From: Solirubrobacterales bacterium
Lineage (GTDB): Bacteria > Actinomycetota > Thermoleophilia > Solirubrobacterales > 70-9
DNA length: 6,759 nucleotides
Direction: 5' to 3'
NCBI GenBank assembly: GCA_013694825.1
Contig: JACDBR010000145.1
Location: 1 to 6,759 of the forward strand
Shown here in pieces: positions 1 to 6,500 of this stretch. Within the stretch, counting starts at the first letter, position 1. Each line of letters starts with the position of its first letter. The translations under genes were made by a program, and so were the position numbers. A model generated the notes under the pieces. The model was not told where the DNA came from. It made no database searches and worked only from the letters and a program-made list of their open reading frames with translations.

Positions 1-1
1 G

Positions 2-526
2 GTCTTCGAGAGCGGCGGGCTGGAGCTCATCACGATGCGCCCCTCCGACGTCCCGACCTACGTCGAGGCGGGAGCTGCCGATCTCGGGATCACCGGCAAG
101 GACGTGCTGCTCGAGCAGCACGACCGGGCGCTCTTCGAGGTCCTCGACCTCGGCTTCGGCTCCTGCCGGATGGCGTTGGCGGGCCGCCGTGGCGATTCGC
201 GCTTGGCCGACTCCGAGCGGCGCCTAGGCAGCATCCGGATCGCGACCAAGTACCCGCGAATCACCGAGGCTTGGGCCGAGCGGACCGGCCGCGGGGTCGA
301 GATCATCGAGGTCAAGGGCTCCGTCGAGCTGGCGCCCCTGGTCGGCCTGGCCGACGGAATCGTCGACCTGGTCGACACCGGTCGAACGCTGGCCGAGAAC
401 GAGCTCGAGGTGCGCGAGGAGATCGCGCGCTGCACCGCGAGGCTGGTCGTCAACCGTGTCGCTCACACGCTTCGCTCTGTCGAGGTCGACGAGCTGGTCG
501 GCCGCCTGCGGGAGGCCGGGCCGTGA
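2..526 (+). CDS. hisG: ATP phosphoribosyltransferase, short form (5'-truncated by window edge)
   Basis: HisG condenses ATP with PRPP to give phosphoribosyl-ATP, the first and feedback-controlled step of histidine synthesis in the cytoplasm. The reading frame is open from base 2, so the true start lies upstream; 174 residues are visible and about 30 to 40 are probably missing. Family features seen are the segment AGAADLGITGKD (visible residues 23-34), a KGSVELAP stretch near residue 105, and the PRPP-binding loop DLVDTGRTL (residues 122-130). The protein stops about 45 residues after that loop. It therefore lacks the roughly 75-residue C-terminal ACT-like domain of the long form, as in Mycobacterium tuberculosis HisG. 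It should be the short HisG(S) type, which in known cases works in a complex with the regulatory subunit HisZ. Its TGA overlaps the GTG start of hisD (GTGA), which implies translational coupling. The identification is firm; the short-form call follows from the position of the stop. Confidence 0.95.
   Translation, partial: VFESGGLELITMRPSDVPTYVEAGAADLGITGKDVLLEQHDRALFEVLDLGFGSCRMALAGRRGDSRLADSERRLGSIRIATKYPRITEAWAERTGRGVEIIEVKGSVELAPLVGLADGIVDLVDTGRTLAENELEVREEIARCTARLVVNRVAHTLRSVEVDELVGRLREAGP
511..515 (+). promoter_or_regulatory. Ribosome binding site of hisD
   Basis: A perfect GGAGG lies inside the last codons of hisG, seven bases before the GTG at 523. This site decides the hisD start: the same frame is open much further upstream (back to about 271), but that stretch is antisense-free shadow of hisG and has no comparable site. 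Confidence 0.8.
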
Positions 527-1839
527 GGACCCGGCGCCTCGACTGGGGCGGTTCGGACCCGGCCTCGCTGGCGCGCGAGATCCGGCTCGCGGCTCCATCG
601 ATGGGCGAGGCCGGGGAGCGGGTGCGCGAGATCATCTCCCTCGTCGCCGAGCGCGGCGACGAGGGGCTGCGCGAGATCGCGGTCTCGCTCGGCGAGCCGA
701 CCTCCGAGCTGCGCGTGGCGCCGCAGGCGCTGAGCGACGCGCTCGTCGCGCTCGACCCCGCGGTGCGCGAGGCGCTGGAGCTCGCGAAGGCCAACCTCGA
801 GGCGGTCTCCACTGCCGAGGCGCAGGCGGCCGGTGCGCCGGTCGTCACGGAGCTGCCACAGGGCCAGCGGGTCGAGCTGGTCTCGAGCCCGGTCGCCTCG
901 GCGGGCCTCTACGCGCCTGGCGGCAGAGCGCCGCTCGCCTCCTCACTGCTGATGTGCGCCGTACCGGCGCTCGTCGCCGGCGTCGATCGGATCGCGGTCG
1001 CCAGCCCTCCGGGGCCGCAGGGAATCCCGGCCCCCACCGTGCTCGCCGTTTGCGCGCTCTGCGGCCTCGACGAGGTCTACGCGATCGGCGGCGCTCAGGC
1101 GGTCGCTGCGCTCGCGCTCGGCACGGAGAGCATCGACCCGGTCGACGTCGTCACCGGTCCGGGCAATCGCTACGTCCAGGAGGCCAAGAGGGCGCTCTAC
1201 GGAAGCGTCGGGCTCGACTCGATCGCCGGCCCCAGCGAGCTCGTCGTGATCGCCGATGCAGGTGCCGATCCCGGCCTGGTAGCGCTCGACGTCGGCGCCC
1301 AGGCCGAGCACGGCGATGACGGACCGCTGGTGGTGATCTCGACCGATCGAGCGCTCTGTGACGAGGTCGGAAAGCGGGCGACGGCCCTCGCCGAGGCCAG
1401 CCCCAGCATCGCCGACGCGCTGCTTACCCTCGTCTTGGCGCCGGCGATCGGGCCGGCCCTCGAGCTCTCCGATGCGCTGGCCCCCGAGCACCTCGAGCTC
1501 GCCTGCGCGGACGCCGCGGCGGGTGCGAGGGAGCGCATCGCCGGGGCGATCTTCCTAGGCGCAGGCGCTGCGACCGCCTTCGGCGACTACGCCGCCGGTT
1601 CGAACCACGTAATGCCGACCGGCGGCTCGGCCCGCTTCTCCGGCCCGCTCGGCGTCGGCGCCTACCTGCGACGCTCCTCGCTCGTCAGCCTGCCGGCCGG
1701 CGCGGCTGCCGCGCTCGCCGAGTCAGTCGAGGCACTGGCAAGGGCCGAGGGCCTGCCGGTTCACGCCAGCTCGGCACGGGCACGGGCCGCCGCGCCCGAA
1801 GCCTCGGCTTCTGGGCGATCCTCGCAGCGACTAACTTAA
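523..1839 (+). CDS. hisD: Histidinol dehydrogenase
   Basis: HisD carries out the last two steps of histidine synthesis, oxidising L-histidinol to L-histidine with two NAD+ through an aldehyde intermediate. The 438-residue product has the usual length of the family. Visible motifs are GLYAPGG (residues 128-134), GGAQAV (189-194), VTGPGNRYV (210-218), GAQAEHG (258-264), LAPEHLEL (319-326) and FGDYAAGSNHVMPTGG (353-368). By comparison with E. coli HisD, the zinc ligands would be Q260, H263, D355 and H414, and the catalytic pair E322/H323; all are present. The GTG start at 523 overlaps the hisG stop by four bases and has a GGAGG seven bases upstream, so it is preferred over the longer open frame. 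The next gene, hisB, begins four bases after the TAA. In many bacteria hisC sits between hisD and hisB, but here it does not. Confidence 0.97.
   Translation: MRTRRLDWGGSDPASLAREIRLAAPSMGEAGERVREIISLVAERGDEGLREIAVSLGEPTSELRVAPQALSDALVALDPAVREALELAKANLEAVSTAEAQAAGAPVVTELPQGQRVELVSSPVASAGLYAPGGRAPLASSLLMCAVPALVAGVDRIAVASPPGPQGIPAPTVLAVCALCGLDEVYAIGGAQAVAALALGTESIDPVDVVTGPGNRYVQEAKRALYGSVGLDSIAGPSELVVIADAGADPGLVALDVGAQAEHGDDGPLVVISTDRALCDEVGKRATALAEASPSIADALLTLVLAPAIGPALELSDALAPEHLELACADAAAGARERIAGAIFLGAGAATAFGDYAAGSNHVMPTGGSARFSGPLGVGAYLRRSSLVSLPAGAAAALAESVEALARAEGLPVHASSARARAAAPEASASGRSSQRLT
1832..1837 (+). promoter_or_regulatory. Candidate -10 box for leaderless hisB transcription
   Basis: TAACTT fits the TANNNT -10 consensus and ends six bases before the hisB ATG. 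This is the spacing expected if transcription starts at the A of the start codon. No convincing Shine-Dalgarno sequence precedes hisB, which agrees with leaderless translation, or with simple coupling to hisD. The -35 region (about 1809-1814, TTCTGG) is a poor match to TTGACA. This is inference from pattern and spacing only. Confidence 0.35.
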
Positions 1840-1843
1840 GCCG

Positions 1844-2440
1844 ATGGCACGCAGCGCCCTGATCGAACGCCGCACCGGCGAGACCGAGATCACGCTCGCG
1901 CTCGACCTCGATGACGCCACCACGCCGGCTGAGGTCGCGACCGGCGTCGGCTTCTTCGACCACATGCTCGAGCTGCTGGCTCGCCACGGCCGGCTTGGCC
2001 TGCGGGTGCGAGCCGCGGGCGACCTGCAGACCGGCTCCCACCATACGGTTGAGGATGTCGGCATCGCCTTCGGCCAGGCGCTCGACGAGGCGCTCGGCGA
2101 CCGGGCCAGGATCAACCGCTACGGCGACGTCTCGCTGCCGATGGATGAGACCCTCGCGCGCTGCGCTATCGACGTCTCCGGGCGCCCCTTCTGCCGCTTC
2201 GACTCGTCCCTGCCGGCGCTCTCGATAGCGGGCTTCGAGACCGACCTGGCGCAGGAGTTCTTCCGCGCCGTGGCCTCGAACGCCCGGATCACGCTGCACG
2301 TGTCGACCGAGTACGGAAGCAACGCTCATCACATGGTCGAGGCGATGTTCAAGACCTTCGCGAGGGCGCTCCGCGAGGCGATCGCCCTCGACCTGGGCGA
2401 GCCGGGCGTGCCGTCGACCAAGGGGACTCTCAGCTCGTGA
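1844..2440 (+). CDS. hisB: Imidazoleglycerol-phosphate dehydratase
   Basis: HisB dehydrates imidazole glycerol phosphate to imidazole acetol phosphate, using a di-manganese centre. The 198-residue length is that of the stand-alone enzyme, without the N-terminal histidinol-phosphatase domain found in E. coli HisB. Motifs seen are FFDHMLELLARHG (residues 37-49), GSHHTVEDVG (64-73), PMDETLARCAID (99-110), NAHHMVEAMFK (160-170) and the typical tail PSTKGTLSS (190-198). The two HHxxE elements (H66/H67/E70 and H162/H163/E166) are the metal-binding signatures of the family. The ATG start gives a normal N terminus with RTGETEI near residue 10. There is no clear ribosome binding site; a TANNNT box six bases upstream may mean a leaderless internal promoter. 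The stop overlaps the hisH GTG by four bases. The substrate of the next step, imidazole acetol phosphate, needs HisC, which is not encoded in this window. Confidence 0.97.
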   Translation: MARSALIERRTGETEITLALDLDDATTPAEVATGVGFFDHMLELLARHGRLGLRVRAAGDLQTGSHHTVEDVGIAFGQALDEALGDRARINRYGDVSLPMDETLARCAIDVSGRPFCRFDSSLPALSIAGFETDLAQEFFRAVASNARITLHVSTEYGSNAHHMVEAMFKTFARALREAIALDLGEPGVPSTKGTLSS

Positions 2441-3075
2441 GCGGGGTCCGGATCGCGATCCTTGACTACGGCATGGGCAACCTGCGCTCTGTCGAGAAGG
2501 CCTTCGAGCGAGTCGGGGTGGCGGTTGAGCGCACCACCGACGCCGAGCGTGCGGAGCGTGCCGAAGGCCTCGTGCTGCCAGGAGTCGGCGCGTTCGGCGA
2601 GGCGATGCGCCGGCTGCGTGCGCTCGGCTTCGACGAGCTCGTTCGCGGCCGGGCCGCGAGGGGTGGTCCGGTGCTCGGGATCTGCCTCGGCTACCAGCTC
2701 CTCTTCGAGTCCTCGGAGGAGGGCTCGGCGACCGAGGGCCTCGGCCTGCTCGAGGGCGCCGTGGGGCGGCTCGATGCTCCCGGCTTGAAGATCCCCCACA
2801 TGGGCTGGGAGCGGGTCGATTGGTCGCAGGCCTCGCCCCTGGTAGATGGGATTCCGACCGCTACGCCCTTCTATTTCGTCCATTCCCTGACGCCGCGCCC
2901 GGCCGAGGAGCGCATCGTCCTCGGCCGCTCGCGACACGGCGAGAGCTTTGCCTGCGCGGTCGCGAGCGGGCCGCTTCACGGCGTCCAGTTCCACCCTGAG
3001 AAGTCGAGCGCGGCGGGCCTCCGCCTGCTCGGCAATTTCGCCGGGATCTGCGCCCGCGCCGGCGCTGCGGCCTGA
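2437..3075 (+). CDS. hisH: Imidazole glycerol phosphate synthase, glutaminase subunit
   Basis: HisH is the class I glutamine amidotransferase subunit of IGP synthase. It hydrolyses glutamine and passes ammonia through the HisF barrel. The 212-residue protein shows the N-terminal ILDYGMGNLRSVEKAF, the oxyanion-strand motif LPGVGAFGEAM, the nucleophile motif GICLGYQLLFE with C83, IPHMGW, YFVHS, and the end of the triad VQFHPEKS with H186 and E188. All three catalytic residues are present, so it should be active. The GTG start at 2437 overlaps the hisB stop by four bases (GTGA). An AGGGG about 11 bases upstream is a moderate ribosome binding site, so coupling to hisB translation is likely. Its partner hisF is not adjacent: hisA and a small gene lie between them. 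Confidence 0.97.
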   Translation: MSGVRIAILDYGMGNLRSVEKAFERVGVAVERTTDAERAERAEGLVLPGVGAFGEAMRRLRALGFDELVRGRAARGGPVLGICLGYQLLFESSEEGSATEGLGLLEGAVGRLDAPGLKIPHMGWERVDWSQASPLVDGIPTATPFYFVHSLTPRPAEERIVLGRSRHGESFACAVASGPLHGVQFHPEKSSAAGLRLLGNFAGICARAGAAA

Positions 3076-3096
3076 CGCCCTCCGCGCGCTACGCCG

Positions 3097-3852
3097 ATGC
3101 TCCTCCTGCCCGCGATCGACATCCGCGACGGCCGGGCGGTGCGACTGGTCCAGGGCGACTACGAGCGCGAGACCGCCTTCGACGCCGACCCGCTCGAGGC
3201 GGCCTTGCGCTGGTCGAGCCAGGGCGCCAGGGCGCTGCATGTCGTCGACCTCGACGGTGCCCGGTCGGGCACGCCGGCCAACCTGGAGCACCTGCGGCGG
3301 ATCCGCGCCGGGCTCGACCTGCCGATCCAGTTCGGCGGCGGCCTGCGCGACCCCGATTCGGTTGCCGCGGCTCTCGAGGCGGGCGCCGACCGCATAGTGC
3401 TCGGCACCGCCGCGCTGGCCGACCCGGCCCTGGTCGAGGCGCTGGCCGCCGAGCACGGGGCGAAGATCGTCGTCGGCGCCGACGCTCGCGCCGGGCGAAT
3501 CGCGGTCGAGGGATGGGAGCGCGAAGCGGCCTTGAGCGCTCCCGAGCTGATCGACTCGTTGGCCCAGCGGGGCGTGGAGCGATTCGTCTACACGCCCGTC
3601 GAGGTGGACGGCACGCTCGAGGGCCCACGCCTCGAGGGCCTCGAGCAGGTTGCCGAAGCCGCGGCCGGACACGGCGCGGAGGTGATCTACTCGGGCGGGA
3701 TCGGCGGGCTCGAGCATCTGCGCGCGCTCGCCGAGCGGGCGCCGCGCGCGATCAGCGGCGTGATCGTCGGCCGGGCGCTCTACGAGGGGCGTTTCACGGT
3801 CGACGAAGGCCGCGCCGCGCTCGAGGCCGGTCACGCGACGACTGATCATTAG
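3097..3852 (+). CDS. hisA: ProFAR isomerase (phosphoribosylformimino-AICAR-P isomerase)
   Basis: HisA opens the aminoaldose of ProFAR to the ketose PRFAR by an Amadori rearrangement, supplying the substrate of HisHF. The 251-residue TIM barrel has the expected pair of acids: D8 in PAIDIRDG and D129 in VGADAR. It also has FGGGLRD (residues 79-85), YTPVEVDGTLEGP (165-177, with T166 of the active-site loop) and the C-terminal phosphate loops SGGIGG (199-204) and GRALYEG (225-231). The N-terminal loop LVQGDYERET and the strand DLDGA resemble ordinary HisA. Bifunctional actinobacterial PriA usually has GE-type loops and DLDAAFG in these places, so I favour single-function HisA, without certainty. 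The ATG is 21 bases after the hisH stop and no Shine-Dalgarno sequence is visible, so initiation may depend on coupling. An 8-bp inverted repeat straddles its TAG stop. Confidence 0.96.
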   Translation: MLLLPAIDIRDGRAVRLVQGDYERETAFDADPLEAALRWSSQGARALHVVDLDGARSGTPANLEHLRRIRAGLDLPIQFGGGLRDPDSVAAALEAGADRIVLGTAALADPALVEALAAEHGAKIVVGADARAGRIAVEGWEREAALSAPELIDSLAQRGVERFVYTPVEVDGTLEGPRLEGLEQVAEAAAGHGAEVIYSGGIGGLEHLRALAERAPRAISGVIVGRALYEGRFTVDEGRAALEAGHATTDH

Positions 3853-3860
3853 GTCGTCGC
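3835..3860 (+). repeat. Perfect 8-bp inverted repeat across the hisA stop codon
   Basis: GCGACGAC (3835-3842) pairs exactly with GTCGTCGC (3853-3860) around a 10-base loop, TGATCATTAG, which itself contains the palindrome TGATCA and the hisA stop. In RNA this would be a short, GC-rich hairpin. No T-run follows, so it is not a classical intrinsic terminator. It could be a U-tract-free terminator, an attenuator, an RNA-processing or stability element, or an operator for the small gene downstream, since the right arm falls where that gene's -35 element would be. Confidence 0.55.
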
Positions 3861-3875
3861 AGGCTCGAAGCGTTC

Positions 3876-3881
3876 TAGGAT
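3876..3881 (+). promoter_or_regulatory. Candidate -10 box (or AGGA ribosome binding site) of the small his-cluster gene
   Basis: TAGGAT fits TANNNT and ends six bases before the ATG at 3888, the geometry of a leaderless start. The same bases contain AGGA (3877-3880), seven bases from the ATG, so they could instead act as a Shine-Dalgarno sequence; the sequence alone cannot separate the two. A -35 box is not obvious: GTCGTC at 3853-3858 sits at 17-base spacing but is a poor match. Confidence 0.4.
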
Positions 3882-3887
3882 CAGAGC

Positions 3888-4133
3888 ATGTTCTGGTTTC
3901 GCGTCCTCGCCGCCGGCCAGGTGGCGCTGCTCGCCCGGCGCCACCTCCAGCTGCTCGAGCCCGCCGAGCGCTCGCGCTTGGCGGCGCTGGTCGCGAAGTC
4001 GCGCGGCCGGCCACGCACGAACCTGACGGCAGCCGACCGCTCGGAGCTGCTGGGACTGGTCCGCAAGCTCGAGCCGGGCCAGTTCGGCCGTGGCGTCGCC
4101 GGTCACGTCCGCCCCGGCCGCCGCCGCATTTGA
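3888..4133 (+). CDS. Small basic helical protein of unknown function inside the his cluster
   Basis: An 81-residue protein lies between hisA and hisF; I do not recognise a named family. It starts at ATG with a short aromatic and hydrophobic segment ([16 protein letters not shown], residues 1-16). Two copies of one helix-like motif follow at an exact offset of 23 residues: residues 23-37 ([15 protein letters not shown]) and 46-60 ([15 protein letters not shown]). Eight of 15 positions are identical, plus one E/D change. The linker between them is rich in Arg and Pro and contains RGRPR (39-43), which resembles an AT-hook core. The C terminus ends GRRRI. Same strand as the his genes, third-position GC bias and a plausible start signal support a real gene. 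It begins 35 bases after hisA and ends 61 bases before hisF. DNA or RNA binding, or a scaffold role with HisF or HisA, are guesses only. I am fairly sure it is coding and unsure of its function. Confidence 0.75.
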   Translation: MFWFRVLAAGQVALLARRHLQLLEPAERSRLAALVAKSRGRPRTNLTAADRSELLGLVRKLEPGQFGRGVAGHVRPGRRRI

Positions 4134-4194
4134 CCCCGGCGCCGAACCACACGCCGAGTCCAGCAAGCGTCGTCGGTCGGAGCGAGTCCGTCGC

Positions 4195-4980
4195 GTGGCG
4201 CTGAAGCGGGTCATTCCCTGCCTCGATGTCGAGGGCGGCCGGGTCGTCAAGGGAACCAACTTCGTCGATCTGCGCGACGCCGGCGACCCCGTCGAACTGG
4301 CGGCTCGCTACGACCGCGAGGGCGCCGACGAGCTCGTCTTCCTCGACATCACCGCCTCACACGAGCGCCGCGAGACGATCGTCGAGCTTGCCCGCCGGAC
4401 CGCCGACGACGTCTTCATCCCGTTCACGATCGGCGGCGGGATCCGCAGCGTCTCCGACGCCCAGGCGGTGCTCGACGCCGGCGCCGACAAGGTCTCGGTC
4501 AACTCAGCCGCGCTTGCCCGCCCGAAGCTGATCGACGAGCTGGCCGCGGTCTTCGGCTCGCAGTGCGTCGTCGTCGCGATCGACGCCCGCCGCGCCGAGG
4601 CCGCGGCTGCCGGCTCTGAGCCGAGCTGGGAGGTCTTTGTCGACGGTGGCCGGCAGGCGATCGAAGGCCGTGACGCCGTGGCCTGGGCGCTCGAGGCCGC
4701 CGTGCGGGGAGCGGGGGAGATCCTGCTGACCAGCATGGACCGTGACGGCACAGCCGACGGTTATGAGAACGAGCTCAACCGCGCCGTCGCCGACGCGGTT
4801 GCGGTCCCGGTGATCGCATCGGGCGGGGCGGGGCGGCTCGAGCACCTCAGCGAGGCCATCGTTGAAGGTCACGCCGACGCGGTCCTGTGCGCCTCGATCT
4901 TCCATTACGGGCGCTACACGGTCGCCGAGGCGAAGGCGACGATGCGGGAGTCGGGCATCGCTGTCCGCGACTGGTCTTAG
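4195..4980 (+). CDS. hisF: Imidazole glycerol phosphate synthase, cyclase subunit
   Basis: HisF is the TIM-barrel cyclase of IGP synthase. It joins ammonia from HisH to PRFAR and releases imidazole glycerol phosphate and AICAR, which links the pathway to purine synthesis. With the GTG at 4195 the protein has 261 residues, normal for the family. Its numbering then matches Thermotoga maritima HisF at the catalytic acids D11 (IPCLDV) and D130 (VAIDAR). The ammonia-gate residues R5, E46, K99 and E175 are present, the last shifted by eight residues through a longer loop after D130 (about residues 133-143). Also seen are FTIGGGIRS (77-85), [18 protein letters not shown] (177-194) and SGGAG (209-213). 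The frame stays open upstream to a GTG at 4090, but that would add 35 low-complexity residues and overlap the small gene, so 4195 is chosen. Its ribosome binding site is weak: GGAG at 4179-4182, 12 bases away. It converges on the propeller gene. Confidence 0.96.
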   Translation: MALKRVIPCLDVEGGRVVKGTNFVDLRDAGDPVELAARYDREGADELVFLDITASHERRETIVELARRTADDVFIPFTIGGGIRSVSDAQAVLDAGADKVSVNSAALARPKLIDELAAVFGSQCVVVAIDARRAEAAAAGSEPSWEVFVDGGRQAIEGRDAVAWALEAAVRGAGEILLTSMDRDGTADGYENELNRAVADAVAVPVIASGGAGRLEHLSEAIVEGHADAVLCASIFHYGRYTVAEAKATMRESGIAVRDWS

Positions 4981-5015
4981 CCGCCAGAAACCCCTCGACC
5001 AGGCCAGCCCCCGGT

Positions 5016-6500
5016 CTATGCGCCCTTCGCGGCGCCCCCGCCGGGCTTCCCTTCGCCGCCCTCTGAACCGCCGGGACCTCCGGACTGTGCGCCGCCGCTC
5101 GCGCCCGTGCCTCGGCCCTTCGGCTGATTCGCGCCGCTTGCCGAAGCCCCCCGCGCCTCACGCTTGGCCTCGCGTCGTCGCTTCAGGCGCCCCTCCTCCT
5201 GGCGTCGCTCGCGGAGCTTCTTCGGGTCGGCGGGCTCGAAGGCCCGGATCCCCGAGTAGCCCGTCAGATAGAGCTTCTCGCCGTCGGAGATCACCGGGTT
5301 GTACTCGCCGAACTCGTGCTCGAAGGTCTTCTTTCCGGTCTTGGCGTCGAAGCCGAACGTGCCGATGTTGTCGCCGATCACGCCTACGTAGGCGGTGTCG
5401 CCGACCACGCTCGCCGCGCCGATCACGACCCCGCCGACGTCCTGCTGCCAGCGCACCGAGCCGTCCTCGGCGTCGAGCGCGTAGAAATTCTGGTCGGCCG
5501 AGCCGACGAAGACGGTCGGCGGCGCCCCCTCGACCTCGGCCACCGCGGGGGCCGGGTAGACCTCGGCGCCCGTCGAGTGGCTCCAGACGAGCGCCCCGGA
5601 GTCCTGCTCGAACGAGTACACGCGTCCGTCAATGCTTCCGACGAAGACCCGGCCGTAGGCGACGGCTGGGGTCGAGTAGATGCTTCCAGTGCGTCCGAAG
5701 CTTGCGCCCTGGGTGCCGTTCTGCCACTTGACGTCGCCGTTGCCGGCATCGAGCGCGTAGAGCTCGCCGGCGTAGTTGCCGGCGTACACGACTCCGTCCT
5801 CGAAGGCGAGGCCGCCCTTGACCGGGCCGCCGGTAGAGACCTGCCACTTGATCGCGCCGGTGTTGCGGTTGAGGGCGAAGACCTCACCCGACTCGCTCCC
5901 GACGTAGACCTTCTTGCCGTGGACCAGCGGCGAGGTCTCGCTGCGGCCGGGCAGCTCGCGTGACCACAGTCGCCTGCCGCTCTCGGCGTCGAGCGAGAAG
6001 GCCGTCCCGGGCTCGAGCGTTACCCCGAAGAGCTGGCCGTTGGCGGCCGAGGGAGAGGAGGCGCCCTTGGTGCCCAGGGTTCGCGTCCACTCGACCTTCC
6101 CGGTGTCCTTGTCGAGCGAATAGAACTCGGCGTTGAAGTCCATCACGTAGAGCGACTCGTCGTAGACGATCGGCGAGAACTCGAGCAGCTTGCCGGCTTG
6201 CCAGCTCCACTCGGAGGGCTTGAACGGAGGGCTGACAAGCTTCGAGGGCAGGTAGCGGGTGCGGGCGTCGTCGTAGCCGTACTCGGCCCAGTTGACCGTC
6301 TCGACCTCCGGAGGCGGGCGCTTCTTGGGCTTTTCCCTGGTCAGCTTTGGGCAGTTGGGAGCGCAGCCCTCGTCGCCGTCTCGCTTGAGGACGAAGTAGG
6401 CGGCCAGAGCTCCGCCGGCCGTCACCAAGGCCAGCGCGCCGACGATCGTCAGGCGCTTTCGCAGGCTCCAGGCCCGCCAGATGTCGAGCAGTCGCTTCAT
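5016..6500 (-). CDS. Membrane-anchored PQQ/BamB-like beta-propeller repeat protein
   Basis: The 494-residue protein has a basic N terminus and one membrane segment (residues 17-38), so the rest is probably outside the cytoplasm. A CAPNC pair of cysteines (C46, C50) and a Pro/Lys-rich linker follow. Then come repeats of the type YALDAxxGxxxW spaced about 40 residues apart, with closing aromatics at W138, W179, W219, W259, W306, W351 and F393, and a partial last blade near 403-421. This gives seven clear blades and perhaps eight. The last 70 residues are highly charged (425-450) and then Gly/Ser-rich. Such propellers occur in quinoprotein dehydrogenases and in BamB-like scaffolds. I see no CXXCH haem site and cannot show PQQ binding, so a scaffold or sensor role is as likely as an enzyme. 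The ATG at 6500 is chosen because it directly precedes MKRLLDIW and the membrane helix. The frame continues upstream to 6647, but only through Arg-rich sequence overlapping the divergent gene. Confidence 0.85.
   Translation of the reverse strand: MKRLLDIWRAWSLRKRLTIVGALALVTAGGALAAYFVLKRDGDEGCAPNCPKLTREKPKKRPPPEVETVNWAEYGYDDARTRYLPSKLVSPPFKPSEWSWQAGKLLEFSPIVYDESLYVMDFNAEFYSLDKDTGKVEWTRTLGTKGASSPSAANGQLFGVTLEPGTAFSLDAESGRRLWSRELPGRSETSPLVHGKKVYVGSESGEVFALNRNTGAIKWQVSTGGPVKGGLAFEDGVVYAGNYAGELYALDAGNGDVKWQNGTQGASFGRTGSIYSTPAVAYGRVFVGSIDGRVYSFEQDSGALVWSHSTGAEVYPAPAVAEVEGAPPTVFVGSADQNFYALDAEDGSVRWQQDVGGVVIGAASVVGDTAYVGVIGDNIGTFGFDAKTGKKTFEHEFGEYNPVISDGEKLYLTGYSGIRAFEPADPKKLRERRQEEGRLKRRREAKREARGASASGANQPKGRGTGASGGAQSGGPGGSEGGEGKPGGGAAKGA

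Noticed and set aside
2329..4152. Long open frame on the - strand, 607 codons, opposite hisH and hisA
   Set aside because: It lies antisense to hisH and hisA, genes with intact catalytic motifs. Its product is Arg/Ala/Gly-rich with no recognisable domain, as expected for antisense frames in GC-rich DNA.
4130..4158. TTGACC as a -35 box for a hisF promoter
   Set aside because: No TANNNT-like hexamer occurs at 16-19 bases downstream (GCCGAG at 17), and the TTGA is mostly the stop region of the small gene.
4090..4194. HisF N-terminal extension starting at GTG 4090
   Set aside because: It would add 35 Ala/Pro/Arg-rich residues overlapping the small gene. The family N terminus (KRVIPCLDV) begins right after the GTG at 4195, and the numbering then fits D11 and D130.
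4971..5002. CTGGTC and GACCAG as a possible terminator hairpin between the convergent hisF and propeller genes
   Set aside because: The arms are only six bases with a 20-base loop, begin inside hisF, and no T-run follows on either strand. A match of this kind is easily expected by chance in GC-rich DNA.
4862..5731. Open frame on the + strand, 289 codons, running from hisF into the propeller region
   Set aside because: The product is almost wholly Arg, Pro and Ser, overlaps hisF and lies antisense to the propeller gene; it is a composition artefact.
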